A DNA stretch of 64,000 nucleotides. Source: Aureimonas pseudogalii. Its GTDB lineage: Bacteria; Pseudomonadota; Alphaproteobacteria; Rhizobiales; Rhizobiaceae. Shown in pieces: positions 29,590-38,952 of this stretch. The notes beneath the pieces are model-generated. The model was not told where the DNA came from, made no database searches, and saw only the letters and a program-made list of their open reading frames with translations. A program made the translations under genes and the position numbers. The DNA lies in NCBI RefSeq assembly GCF_014196835.1, contig NZ_JACIEK010000003.1:222957-286956 (forward strand). Reading direction: 5' to 3'. The number at the start of each line of letters is the position of its first letter. The first letter of the stretch is position 1.

Positions 29590-29783
29590 TCATTCGACTG
29601 AACGGGGAACCGCGCGAGGTCGCGGCCACGACGCTGGCGGCGCTCGTCACCGAACTGGACCTGCCAGGCGAGGCGGTGGCGACCGCGCTCAATCGCGAGT
29701 TCGTGCCGCGCGGCGAGCGACCGGACACGGCGATCGGTGAGGGCGACGTCGTGGAGATCCTGTCGCCGATGCAGGGAGGCTGA
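29586..29783 (+). CDS. thiS: Sulfur carrier protein ThiS
   Basis: A 65-residue ubiquitin-like carrier ending in the required Gly-Gly (SPMQGG). The C-terminal Gly is adenylated and thiocarboxylated and delivers sulfur to ThiG. ALNREFVPR and GDVVEILSPMQGG are the family marks. It is overlapped by thiO and followed after 3 bp by thiG. Confidence 0.92.
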   Translation: MIIRLNGEPREVAATTLAALVTELDLPGEAVATALNREFVPRGERPDTAIGEGDVVEILSPMQGG

Positions 29784-29786
29784 ACG

Positions 29787-30560
29787 ATGGACATCTACGG
29801 ACGCCGCTACGAATCGCGGATGATGCTGGGAACGGCGCTCTATCCCTCGCCCGCCGTGATGCGTGCGGCGGTCTCGGCCTCGGGCGCGGCGCTCGTCACC
29901 GTGTCGCTGCGACGCGAGCAGGCACGCCCCGGCGGCGGATCGCCGGGCTTCTGGAGCGAGATCCGCGAACTCGGCGCCGATTTCCTGCCCAACACCGCGG
30001 GCTGCCACAGCGCGCGCGAAGCCGTGACCACGGCGCGGATGGGTCGCGAGCTTCTCGGCACCGATCTCGTCAAGCTGGAGGTCATCGGCCACGCCGACAC
30101 GCTGCAGCCCGACGTCTTCGCGCTGGTCGAGGCCGCCCGCATCCTCTCCGACGAGGGCTTCCATGTGCTGCCCTACACGACCGAGGATCTCGTGGTGGCC
30201 GAACGGCTGGTGGAGGCCGGCTGCCGGGTGCTGATGCCCTGGGCCTCGCCCATCGGATCCGGCCTCGGCTTGAACAACCGCTACGGCCTGCGCTCGCTGC
30301 GCGCGCATTTTCCCGATACGACGCTGATCGTCGATGCTGGGCTCGGGCGGCCGAGCCATGCGGCCGAGGCGATGGAACTCGGCTACGATGGCGTGCTCCT
30401 GAACACCGCGGTGGCGAGCGCCGGCGATCCCGTCGCCATGGCCCGTGCCTTCCGGCTGGCGGTGGAGGCGGGGCGGCTCGGCTTCGAGGCCGGCGCGATG
30501 GAGCCACGCGACATGGCCGCGCCGTCGAGCCCGGTCTTCGGACGGGCGGTGCTCGCATGA
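29787..30560 (+). CDS. thiG: Thiazole synthase ThiG
   Basis: A 257-residue TIM-barrel enzyme that builds the thiazole phosphate from deoxyxylulose phosphate, iminoglycine and ThiS-thiocarboxylate. [13 protein letters not shown] at the N-terminus, [31 protein letters not shown] with the Schiff-base Lys, and [17 protein letters not shown] are characteristic. It overlaps thiE by 4 bp. Confidence 0.94.
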   Translation: MDIYGRRYESRMMLGTALYPSPAVMRAAVSASGAALVTVSLRREQARPGGGSPGFWSEIRELGADFLPNTAGCHSAREAVTTARMGRELLGTDLVKLEVIGHADTLQPDVFALVEAARILSDEGFHVLPYTTEDLVVAERLVEAGCRVLMPWASPIGSGLGLNNRYGLRSLRAHFPDTTLIVDAGLGRPSHAAEAMELGYDGVLLNTAVASAGDPVAMARAFRLAVEAGRLGFEAGAMEPRDMAAPSSPVFGRAVLA

Positions 30561-31192
30561 CCGCAACAAGCGCCGCCGCGGCGTTCGATCCGTTCTATCT
30601 CGTGCTTCCCGACGCCGACTGGATCGACCGGCTGGTCCCTCTCGGCCTGCGCCTCGTGCAGTTGCGAGCCAAGTCCGATGACGATGCGCACCTGCGGAGC
30701 GAGATCCGCCGGGCCCGCGACGTTTGCTCGCGCCATGGTTGCACTTTGGTGGTCAACGACCACTGGCGGCTCGCGATCGAGGAGGGCGCGGACACGCTTC
30801 ATCTCGGGCAGGAGGATCTGGAGACCGCCGATCTTGCCTCCATTCGGGGCGCGGGGCTTCGTCTCGGCCTTTCGACTCACGACGAGGCCGAACTCGAAAC
30901 GGCGCTGCGGGCCGAGCCGGACTATGTCGCACTTGGTCCGATCTGGCCGACGATCCTCAAGGTGATGCCCTGGGCACCCCAGACACCGGCCCGCTTAGCC
31001 ACTTGGCGCCGGCGGATCGGCGCGTTGCCGCTGGTCGCGATCGGCGGCCTCACAGTTGCGCGCGCCCCAGAAGTCTTCGCGGCCGGCGCCGACATTGCCG
31101 CCGTGGTGACCGACGTGACCCTGGCGTCCGATCCCGAGGGCCGGGTGCGCGACTGGCTTGCGGCGACGCACATCGACCGTTGTGATCGCTGA
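30557..31192 (+). CDS. thiE: Thiamine phosphate synthase
   Basis: A 211-residue TIM-barrel enzyme joining the pyrimidine and thiazole halves of thiamine. [42 protein letters not shown] and [13 protein letters not shown] correspond to the substrate and pyrophosphate-binding loops. The phosphate-binding loop near the C-terminus reads AIGGLTVA. It is the last gene of the riboswitch-controlled unit. Confidence 0.92.
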   Translation: MTATSAAAAFDPFYLVLPDADWIDRLVPLGLRLVQLRAKSDDDAHLRSEIRRARDVCSRHGCTLVVNDHWRLAIEEGADTLHLGQEDLETADLASIRGAGLRLGLSTHDEAELETALRAEPDYVALGPIWPTILKVMPWAPQTPARLATWRRRIGALPLVAIGGLTVARAPEVFAAGADIAAVVTDVTLASDPEGRVRDWLAATHIDRCDR

Positions 31193-31228
31193 CCAGCGCT
31201 CTCGACCAAAGGTTGTAAAAAACCCCGT

Positions 31229-31265
31229 CTCTGGGTTGCATTGGTTATACAACCCAGAGTATATT
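31229..31265 (+). promoter_or_regulatory. Promoter with perfect inverted repeat upstream of the GntR gene
   Basis: CTCTGGGTTG (31229-31238) and CAACCCAGAG (31250-31259) form a perfect 10-bp inverted repeat with an 11-bp spacer. A TTGCAT (31236-31241) and TATATT (31260-31265) 18 bp apart make a plausible promoter with the repeat between the elements. Inside it GGTTATACAACC resembles short GntR/HutC-type operators, and a GGTTGTA is repeated at 31211. Autorepression by the downstream regulator is likely; the repeat could also end thiE transcription. Confidence 0.55.
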
Positions 31266-31303
31266 TCCGCATCTTCCAAAGGATGTGAGACAGGGGAACG
31301 TCG

Positions 31304-32020
31304 ATGTCGCTCGCCAAATCGTTCAATACGAGACCCCTCTACCAGCAGGTCGCCGACGAGTTCGTCTCGCGCATCGTCTCGCGCCGTTGGGCCCCGGGCC
31401 AGTCGATCGAGAACGAGGCGGACATCGCCCGCTCGCTCGGCATCAGCCTGGGAACGGTGCGCAAGGCCTTCGACATCCTCACCGAGCGCAAGCTCCTCGA
31501 ACGGCACCAAGGCAAGGGAACCGTGGTCGCCGATTTCGAGGGATCGAAGATGCGCAGCCGCTTCTCCAGCATCTTCGACCGCTCGGGCCACCGCATCTCC
31601 GGCGAGATCGAATTGGCCAACGTCGTGCTCGACATGGCGAGGCCGGCGGCGACGGAAGCCCTTCAGGTCAACGCACGGACCCCGGTGCTCCAGTTCGAGC
31701 GTCGCCGAACCCATCTCGGCCGGGTGTTCATGACGGAGGAGGTGTTCCTGCGCGTCGATGCCAGCGTGCGGCAGATGGCGCAGGCCGACCTCGAAGCCGT
31801 CGCCTCCGCCCGCTGGACGGGGCAGGATCTCGCGACCCACAAGGCCGAGAAGCTGACGGCGGAGATGGCGACCGCCGCCGATCGGCGCAATTTCAAGCTG
31901 GCGGAAGGCGCCGCCGTGGTCTGCCTGACCCGCGTCATCTGCTCCTATCAGGACCGCCCGCTCGAACTGCGGTACGCCCGTTGCCATCTCGGGTCCGATC
32001 TCGTCTACGGCACCGAATAG
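31304..32020 (+). CDS. GntR-family regulator with UTRA domain (HutC type)
   Basis: A 238-residue regulator. The N-terminal winged helix (about 10-75) includes PLYQQVADEFVSRIVS and DIARSLGISLGTVRKAFDIL, the standard GntR recognition region. Residues ~95-235 form a UTRA effector domain (LQFERRRTHLGRVFMTEEVFL, LELRYARCHLGSDLVY). Members sense sugars phosphates, histidine derivatives or phosphonate-related compounds; the ligand here cannot be told. No obvious target operon is adjacent, so it may act elsewhere or on the unit starting at 32261. Confidence 0.88.
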   Translation: MSLAKSFNTRPLYQQVADEFVSRIVSRRWAPGQSIENEADIARSLGISLGTVRKAFDILTERKLLERHQGKGTVVADFEGSKMRSRFSSIFDRSGHRISGEIELANVVLDMARPAATEALQVNARTPVLQFERRRTHLGRVFMTEEVFLRVDASVRQMAQADLEAVASARWTGQDLATHKAEKLTAEMATAADRRNFKLAEGAAVVCLTRVICSYQDRPLELRYARCHLGSDLVYGTE

Positions 32021-32260
32021 AACGGACGCCGTAGGAGGCGCGGCGAGTCTCCAGGCCTGCTGCGGGAACACTTGGTGGTCGCAGCCTCCGGCGCGACGTA
32101 TCGAGCAGGGCGCATTCCCACAGCGGCTCGCCGGCCGCCCGCATCACGAGCCGTTGATGCTGGGAGCATGGATGGCCTACGGCCCCGATCGGCCTTAATC
32201 CCCAGCTAACGCATCGGTGCCGGCTTCCCGTCGGCTCGTGTCCAGTGTCGCGGGGAGCCC

Positions 32261-33550
32261 ATGGCCGCATCGCATTCCTACACGCTTCGCGGCCAGATCG
32301 CGCGGCTCGAACTGACGACGCGCATGACACTGGCCATCCTCGCCACGGCCAGCGGCGTCTTCACCTATCTCGGCGTTCGCGAGCTGCTCGACGGCGACGC
32401 CACCACCGTCTTCTTCGGCGCCGTCATCTACTCCGTCTCGGTCTCGGTCGGCATCTACGCGTTCTGGACCTATCTCATGCGGATCATGCCGCATGTGCGC
32501 CGGCCGGCCGGGCGGCGGATGCTCTACCTCGCGATGGCGCTGGGGGCGGGCATGATCATGGCGATGTCGGCCTGGCTCAACGCCGCCGCGCTCGCCGGTG
32601 CCGCCGCGCTCGAACAGCACATGTCGGTGACCACCGAGGCCTACCAGGGCAAGCTCAACGAGGCCCACGAGAACGCGCTCGCCGCGCAGAGCCTGCTGCC
32701 CGACATCCAGCTCGCGTCGCAACGCTTCGCGCGCCTCGCCGACGAGGAGCGCTCGTCCGGCGCGCTGACGGGCACGTCCGGCTCGGGTACGGTGGTCCAG
32801 CTGCTCTCGCAGATGTCGACGCAGCTCGCGGGCCTGCAGAGCGAGATCGAGTCGTCGCGCACCGCCGTCAGCGCGCTGTTCAAGGACGGCGGCGAGCGGC
32901 TCGGGGAGATGCGCCGGCTGGTGGCCGCCGAGGGCAGCGTGAAGCCGCGCCTCACCGACTACGGGGCGCAGGCCACCGAACTCGCGGGCATCATCGGCTC
33001 GCTGCAGCAGACCTCCGTCGCCCCTGCCGTGCGCCGCGCCGCCGAAGACTTGGGTCGCACCTTCATCGCGCCGGCCGCAGACGGAACGGACGTCGCGCTG
33101 CAGGATCGCCAGACCGCGGTGGTGGGCCAGGTCGAGGCGGTGGTGCGCCAGCAGAGCGCGGCGCTGGCCGCCGCGGCCGACGCCATTCTCGAACGGCCGC
33201 GGGTCGAGACCGTGCGCTTCCTGCCGCTCTCGGCGCCCGAGGCGGTGGTGATGTATGCCCGCGACTTCCTGCCGTCCTGGGCCGGGGCGATCTCGATCGA
33301 CCTGATGCCGGCGGTGCTCGTCTTCATCCTCTGCATCGTGCAGGACCAGATCCGACGCGAGGAGGGCGAGGAGGACAGCGAGATCGGCGACATGAGCGCG
33401 GTCGACATGCTGCGCGCCATGCGTCTGCAACGCCGGCTGATGGCGGAAGGCGGCCACGCGTTGCCGGTCGAGCCGGTCGTGGTGGGCGACGAGATCGTCC
33501 AGCAGAACGAGCCCGGCGCGGTCGCCTATCCCAAGACCGTGCGGTCCTGA
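32261..33550 (+). CDS. Uncharacterised membrane protein with large periplasmic helical domain
   Basis: I do not recognise this 429-residue protein. It has hydrophobic segments at about 22-38, 47-72, 87-108 and 341-361. The Arg-rich loop between segments 2 and 3 (MPHVRRPAGRRM) suggests that loop is cytoplasmic, which puts the ~230 residues between segments 3 and 4 outside; they are Ala/Gln/Glu-rich and probably helical or coiled coil. The C-terminal tail after segment 4 is acidic (RREEGEEDSE) and cytoplasmic. The ATG at 32261 follows GGGGAGCCC. The next gene starts 4 bp after its stop, so the two form a unit. Confidence 0.75.
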   Translation: MAASHSYTLRGQIARLELTTRMTLAILATASGVFTYLGVRELLDGDATTVFFGAVIYSVSVSVGIYAFWTYLMRIMPHVRRPAGRRMLYLAMALGAGMIMAMSAWLNAAALAGAAALEQHMSVTTEAYQGKLNEAHENALAAQSLLPDIQLASQRFARLADEERSSGALTGTSGSGTVVQLLSQMSTQLAGLQSEIESSRTAVSALFKDGGERLGEMRRLVAAEGSVKPRLTDYGAQATELAGIIGSLQQTSVAPAVRRAAEDLGRTFIAPAADGTDVALQDRQTAVVGQVEAVVRQQSAALAAAADAILERPRVETVRFLPLSAPEAVVMYARDFLPSWAGAISIDLMPAVLVFILCIVQDQIRREEGEEDSEIGDMSAVDMLRAMRLQRRLMAEGGHALPVEPVVVGDEIVQQNEPGAVAYPKTVRS

Positions 33551-33554
33551 CCTC

Positions 33555-34403
33555 GTGAGCGACGTCCACGAGGCGCCCGGCCGGTGGGAGCGCTGGCTCC
33601 TTTCCCGTCCCGACGGCGCAGCCCTCCGCATCGTCTTCCTCGGCGTCGTCGCGCTGGCGGGGACGCTGCTGGCTCAAGACATCCTGCATGTCGCCGGCCG
33701 CACCGCCGACGCCGACCGGACACGGCGCACCGAGCCGCTGCCGCTGTCGCGGCCCGTGCCCGGCGACCAGATACGGCCCTATCTGCCGCGCGCGATCCCG
33801 GTCGGTCCGGATCGGGGCGTTCCCGTGATTCCCGGCTTCGAAGGGCCGCTCGACACCGACGCCACGGGCCGCCGCATGCGCTTCGTGCGCACCGAGCCGA
33901 GCGTGATCGCAGCCGTTGGCCGAATCGATCGCGGCACCGCCGACGATCTGCGGCGCTTCCTCGACGGCGACGGCAAGGGTGCGGCCGCACTGGTGCTTCA
34001 GTCGCCCGGCGGTTCGGTCACCGACGCGATCGAAATGGCGCGGCTCCTGCGTGAGCGATCGTTCTCCACGAGCGTGCCGGCCGATGGCTATTGCGCCTCT
34101 GCCTGTCCGCTCGTGCTGGCGGGCGGCACGGCGCGCGAAGCCGGCGAGGGCGCCTGGATCGGGGTTCATCAGGTGTATGCGGCGGGCGAGACGCCGACCG
34201 GCGCGATGCGCGACCTCGACCGGTCCATCGCCGAGATCCAGTCGACGAGCGCGGCCTGCCAGCAGCTGCTGCTCGACATGGGCGTCGATCCGCAGCTCTG
34301 GATCAAGGCGATGCAGACGCCGGCCGCCGAACTCTACGTGCTGACGAGGGACGAACTGGCGAGCTTCCGGGTGGTCGCTGCGCCGCCGACCGAGGGTTCC
34401 TGA
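33555..34403 (+). CDS. Membrane-anchored ClpP/crotonase-fold protein (COG3904-like)
   Basis: A 282-residue protein with an N-terminal membrane anchor (about 24-44) and a domain resembling periplasmic ClpP-like proteins. LVLQSPGGSVTDAIEMARLL (147-166) is the oxyanion-type Gly-Gly region, Ser182 in YCASACPLVLAGG is the candidate nucleophile and His205 in WIGVHQVYA the candidate base. It may be a serine protease outside the cytoplasmic membrane. It starts with GTG 4 bp downstream of the preceding membrane protein gene, suggesting a joint function. Substrate and role are unknown. Convergent with the hydrolase gene at 34431. Confidence 0.75.
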   Translation: MSDVHEAPGRWERWLLSRPDGAALRIVFLGVVALAGTLLAQDILHVAGRTADADRTRRTEPLPLSRPVPGDQIRPYLPRAIPVGPDRGVPVIPGFEGPLDTDATGRRMRFVRTEPSVIAAVGRIDRGTADDLRRFLDGDGKGAAALVLQSPGGSVTDAIEMARLLRERSFSTSVPADGYCASACPLVLAGGTAREAGEGAWIGVHQVYAAGETPTGAMRDLDRSIAEIQSTSAACQQLLLDMGVDPQLWIKAMQTPAAELYVLTRDELASFRVVAAPPTEGS

Positions 34404-34430
34404 ACGACGCGTCGGCTGTGGTGCGTACGA

Positions 34431-35453
34431 TCAGAGAGCGCCGAACGGCTTCGGCGCCACGGCCGCATGGTGATCGATGAAGCCCATGAGCTCGCGCAGC
34501 GCCTCGTCGCGCTGCGGATCGCGTTCGTTCAGCGTCTCGTGGCGGGCGCCCTCGACGATGTGGCAGGTCACGTCGAGACTTCCGGCTTCCTGCAGGCGCA
34601 CCGCAAGCCTGCGCACCTCGGTGCCGCCCGCCGTGGCGGGATCGTCGGAGCCACCGAGGCAATGGATGGGCAGGCGGCGAGAAATCTTCGCCAGCCGCCC
34701 CGGCAGCATCGCGTCGTCGATGAGCGCGAAGAGATCCTCGACCATCGAGATCGTCGGCGTCCAGCCGCAAAGCGGGTCCGCGATGTATCGGTCTACGACC
34801 TGCTCGTCGTGGCTCAGCCAGTCGAACGCCGTTCGCCGCGTCGTCATCGACTTACTCCAAATCTCGAAGGTCGCTCGCGCGAACACGGCGCTCGCGACGT
34901 CTGAACCCTTCAGCGCCTTCTCCGCCTTCAATGCCGCACGCCCGAGCCGCATCTGCCAGCCGCGCTCGAAACTGGCATTCCACAGCAGCAGGCCCGCGAG
35001 CCCTTCGCCATAGGTCTGCGCGTAGTTGAGGGCGAGGTGTGCGCCCATCGAGTGCCCGAGCACGAAGACCGGGCAGCCGGGATGCTCGGCCTCCGCACGC
35101 TGGCGAACGGCATGGACGTCGCGTGTCAGCTTGGCCGGGCCGCCCTTTCCGGCAAATCGCCGAAGCGGCGCGTCGATCGCTGTAGTGGACCCGTGTCCGC
35201 GGTGATCGTGGACGTAGACGGCGAGGCCACCCCGCGCCAGTTCCAAGGCGAGCGATCGGTGGCGTCCGGCATGTTCGGCGAGCCCGTGCAGGACGAGAAG
35301 CACCGCGCGCGCTGGTCGTTCCGGCTCGGTCCGATAGGTTTGGAGGGCGGCCCCCGTCGGGCTGTCGATGAGGAAGGAGCGCTCGGACAATGGCGAAACG
35401 ATCGGCTGGAGTTCGAATGCGGCAGAAGCTGGGGCGCTCAAACGAAAGCTCAA
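34431..35453 (-). CDS. Alpha/beta hydrolase, lysophospholipase/monoacylglycerol-lipase type
   Basis: A 340-residue serine hydrolase of the Hydrolase_4 (S33-like) family. LLVLHGLAEHAGRH is the oxyanion strand, VFVLGHSMGAHLALNY holds the nucleophile Ser, GGSDDPAT the acid and EGARHETLNE the His. There is no clear signal peptide, so it is likely cytoplasmic. It resembles PldB-type lysophospholipases. The chosen start at 35453 lies inside the 5' end of the divergent RNase T2 gene, a 64-bp head-to-head overlap; a later TTG start cannot be excluded. Confidence 0.85.
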   Translation of the reverse strand: MSFRLSAPASAAFELQPIVSPLSERSFLIDSPTGAALQTYRTEPERPARAVLLVLHGLAEHAGRHRSLALELARGGLAVYVHDHRGHGSTTAIDAPLRRFAGKGGPAKLTRDVHAVRQRAEAEHPGCPVFVLGHSMGAHLALNYAQTYGEGLAGLLLWNASFERGWQMRLGRAALKAEKALKGSDVASAVFARATFEIWSKSMTTRRTAFDWLSHDEQVVDRYIADPLCGWTPTISMVEDLFALIDDAMLPGRLAKISRRLPIHCLGGSDDPATAGGTEVRRLAVRLQEAGSLDVTCHIVEGARHETLNERDPQRDEALRELMGFIDHHAAVAPKPFGAL

Positions 35454-36481
35454 TCACCCGGCGCTCGATCCTCGGGCGGGTCGGGCGCCTTGGTCCCACC
35501 GCCGCCTTGCTGTCGCTCGCGACGCTGAATGCGGTATCGGCGCAGGTGCCGATGAGCGGCACGTTCACGGCCGAGGCCAGCTGCTTCGCGACGTCGTCCT
35601 TGCGGCCGGATGACAACCCCGGGCGGATCGTCACCGAGCCGGGACGCGGTTACGACCTGTTCGGCCGCAATGCCGTGCCCGGCAGCCATTATCTCATCCG
35701 CGTGCCGGGCGCCTCGCCCGAGCGGCGCTGGGTCGCCTATGGCTGCGGACGCGTCGGCGAGGAGAGTTCCTCGGCGGCGAACCGGTCCTATGCGCCGGCT
35801 AGCCCCTCGCGAGCCTCGGTGGCGAATGCCATTCGCGGCGACTTCATCCTCGCCGCAAGCTGGCATCCGGCCTTCTGCGAGCTTCGATCCCGCACCCGCG
35901 ATTGCCGCGAGGGCGGCACGGCGGCCGGCGGCTTCTCGCTGCATGGGCTCTGGCCTCAGCCGCGCGGACGCGAATATTGCGGCGTCTCCGCGAGCATCCG
36001 AGCCGCCGACGAGGCCGGAGACTGGCGAGCGCTGCCTGCGGTCGCGCTTTCCACCCAGACCCGCGCCGCGCTGGCGCAGGCGATGCCGGGCGTCGTGTCC
36101 GGTCTCGACCGGCACGAATGGTGGACGCACGGAACCTGCTACGGCACGGACGCCGAAACCTACTTCCGCGACGCGCTCGCGCTTCTCGGGGCGCTGAACG
36201 CCTCCGACGTCGGTCGGCTCTTCACCTCCTCGGTTGGCGACGAGGTCTCCACCGAGGAGATCCGCGCCGCCTTCGACCGGGCCTTCGGACGCGGCGCCGG
36301 CCGGCGCGTTCTCGTCGACTGCGCGAGCGACGACGGCGGGCGTCGCCTCGTGCGCGAATTGCGGATCGCGCTGCGCGGCACCGTCGGTGCGGCGCCGGAC
36401 CTCGGGCGGCTGGTTCTGGCCGGCGCGCCGCAATCGCGCGGCTGCGCCGGCGGCGTAGTCGATGCCGCGGGCTTCGGTTGA
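35390..36481 (+). CDS. Secreted ribonuclease T2 family protein
   Basis: A 363-residue RNase T2. The two catalytic segments are FSLHGLWPQ (His185) and HEWWTHGTC (Glu243, His247). The Lys usual before the second His is Thr here. The N-terminus carries a twin-arginine-like signal, SITRRSILGR followed by a hydrophobic run to AVSAQV, pointing to export to the periplasm. About 130 residues between the signal and the first motif are extra and contain several Cys. The start may instead be the ATG at 35417 (residue 10). Its 5' end overlaps the divergent hydrolase gene. Confidence 0.87.
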   Translation: MAKRSAGVRMRQKLGRSNESSITRRSILGRVGRLGPTAALLSLATLNAVSAQVPMSGTFTAEASCFATSSLRPDDNPGRIVTEPGRGYDLFGRNAVPGSHYLIRVPGASPERRWVAYGCGRVGEESSSAANRSYAPASPSRASVANAIRGDFILAASWHPAFCELRSRTRDCREGGTAAGGFSLHGLWPQPRGREYCGVSASIRAADEAGDWRALPAVALSTQTRAALAQAMPGVVSGLDRHEWWTHGTCYGTDAETYFRDALALLGALNASDVGRLFTSSVGDEVSTEEIRAAFDRAFGRGAGRRVLVDCASDDGGRRLVRELRIALRGTVGAAPDLGRLVLAGAPQSRGCAGGVVDAAGFG

Positions 36482-36491
36482 GCCCCAGCGC

Positions 36492-36788
36492 TCAAGTGCG
36501 ATCGGGCACCTCGTAGTCCGCGGAATAGCGGATGTCGCGCAGCGGCCGCACGCGCTGCGTGGAGGCCTCGTAAATCGGATCGGCCTTATAGGCATCCAGC
36601 GCCGCGTGATCGGCGAACTCGGCATAGACGACGAGATCCACCGCATTGCCCATCGGATCGACGCGGGCGTTCTCGACCACCTCGAAATGGCGATGGTGAA
36701 CGATGGCACCGAGGGTCTGAAGGCCGGCCTTGATCTCGGGCAGGTCGGCGGAGCGCTTGGCGCTGAAAAAGACGATGTGGCGAATCAT
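36492..36788 (-). CDS. Dabb-family (stress-responsive A/B barrel) protein
   Basis: A 98-residue dimeric ferredoxin-like protein beginning MIRHIVFFSAKRS, with DLVVYAEFADHAALDAY and the C-terminal VRPLRDIRYSADYE typical of the Dabb domain. Function in bacteria is mostly unknown; some members act on polyketide-like or aldehyde compounds. The frame is open to 37073, but the upstream part is Arg/Pro-rich and unlike a protein, so the ATG at 36788 is chosen; GGGAGCC precedes it. Convergent with the RNase T2 gene. Confidence 0.85.
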   Translation of the reverse strand: MIRHIVFFSAKRSADLPEIKAGLQTLGAIVHHRHFEVVENARVDPMGNAVDLVVYAEFADHAALDAYKADPIYEASTQRVRPLRDIRYSADYEVPDRT

Positions 36789-37137
36789 GGCGGGCTCCCA
36801 TCGGGGGTCGTCAGGTCGATCCGGCGGCGCCGAACCCGTTGGAACGGCGGCGATCGACCGTTCGGGTCGAGGCTTTGCCGAACGGAAAGGCCCGCCGGCG
36901 GGCTCCGTTAGCACGGCGGGGCGCAAAGATCGCCGGTGTGCGAGCGCGGCGGATATGCTTTCGGCAAGGGGCAAGGGCGGCCTGTCGAACGCCGGAAGGC
37001 AGCGGCGCGTCGCGGCGCCGTCCGGCCGACGAGATGGGCAGGCGCGACGATTTCGCCCGGCTTTGTTGCTCATCGCAGGCTCTTGGCTTACCTGTGCCGC
37101 AACTCAACCGACCTCTACCTGCGGAGACGCGCGCTCG
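36789..37137. other. Divergent intergenic region between Dabb gene and ettA
   Basis: 349 bp between two divergent genes. Open frames pass through it on several frames, but their translations are Arg/Pro/Gly-rich and none has a ribosome site. I see no repeat or confident promoter; the ettA promoter is probably in the AT-richer stretch at about 37070-37110. Confidence 0.5.
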
Positions 37138-38787
<1,650 letters not shown>

Positions 38788-38799
38788 ACTTCGAGCGGG

Positions 38800-38816
38800 A
38801 CGGTTCACGGAACCGT
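38800..38816 (+). terminator. Hairpin downstream of ettA
   Basis: ACGGTTC-ACG-GAACCGT, a perfect 7-bp stem 12 bp after the ettA stop, nested in a larger GCGGGA/TCCCGC pairing. The following sequence has few U residues, so termination efficiency is uncertain. Confidence 0.4.
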
Positions 38817-38952
38817 GATACTTCCCGCTTGGGTCCGCGCTCCTATGATGGAACTGACGTCGCAGTCGAAGACGGCGCCTCGTCGGACGCCCTCCGCCGA
38901 GTAGCGGGTGGCCCCTCGAAGGGCCGCCCATGTGAATCAAGCAGGGGCATTG

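Noticed and set aside
38788..38952. Possible general-stress (EcfG-type) promoter before the HWE kinase
   Set aside because: GGAAC occurs, but no CGTT at the right spacing was found; the same search before the catalase and DUF6101 genes also failed.
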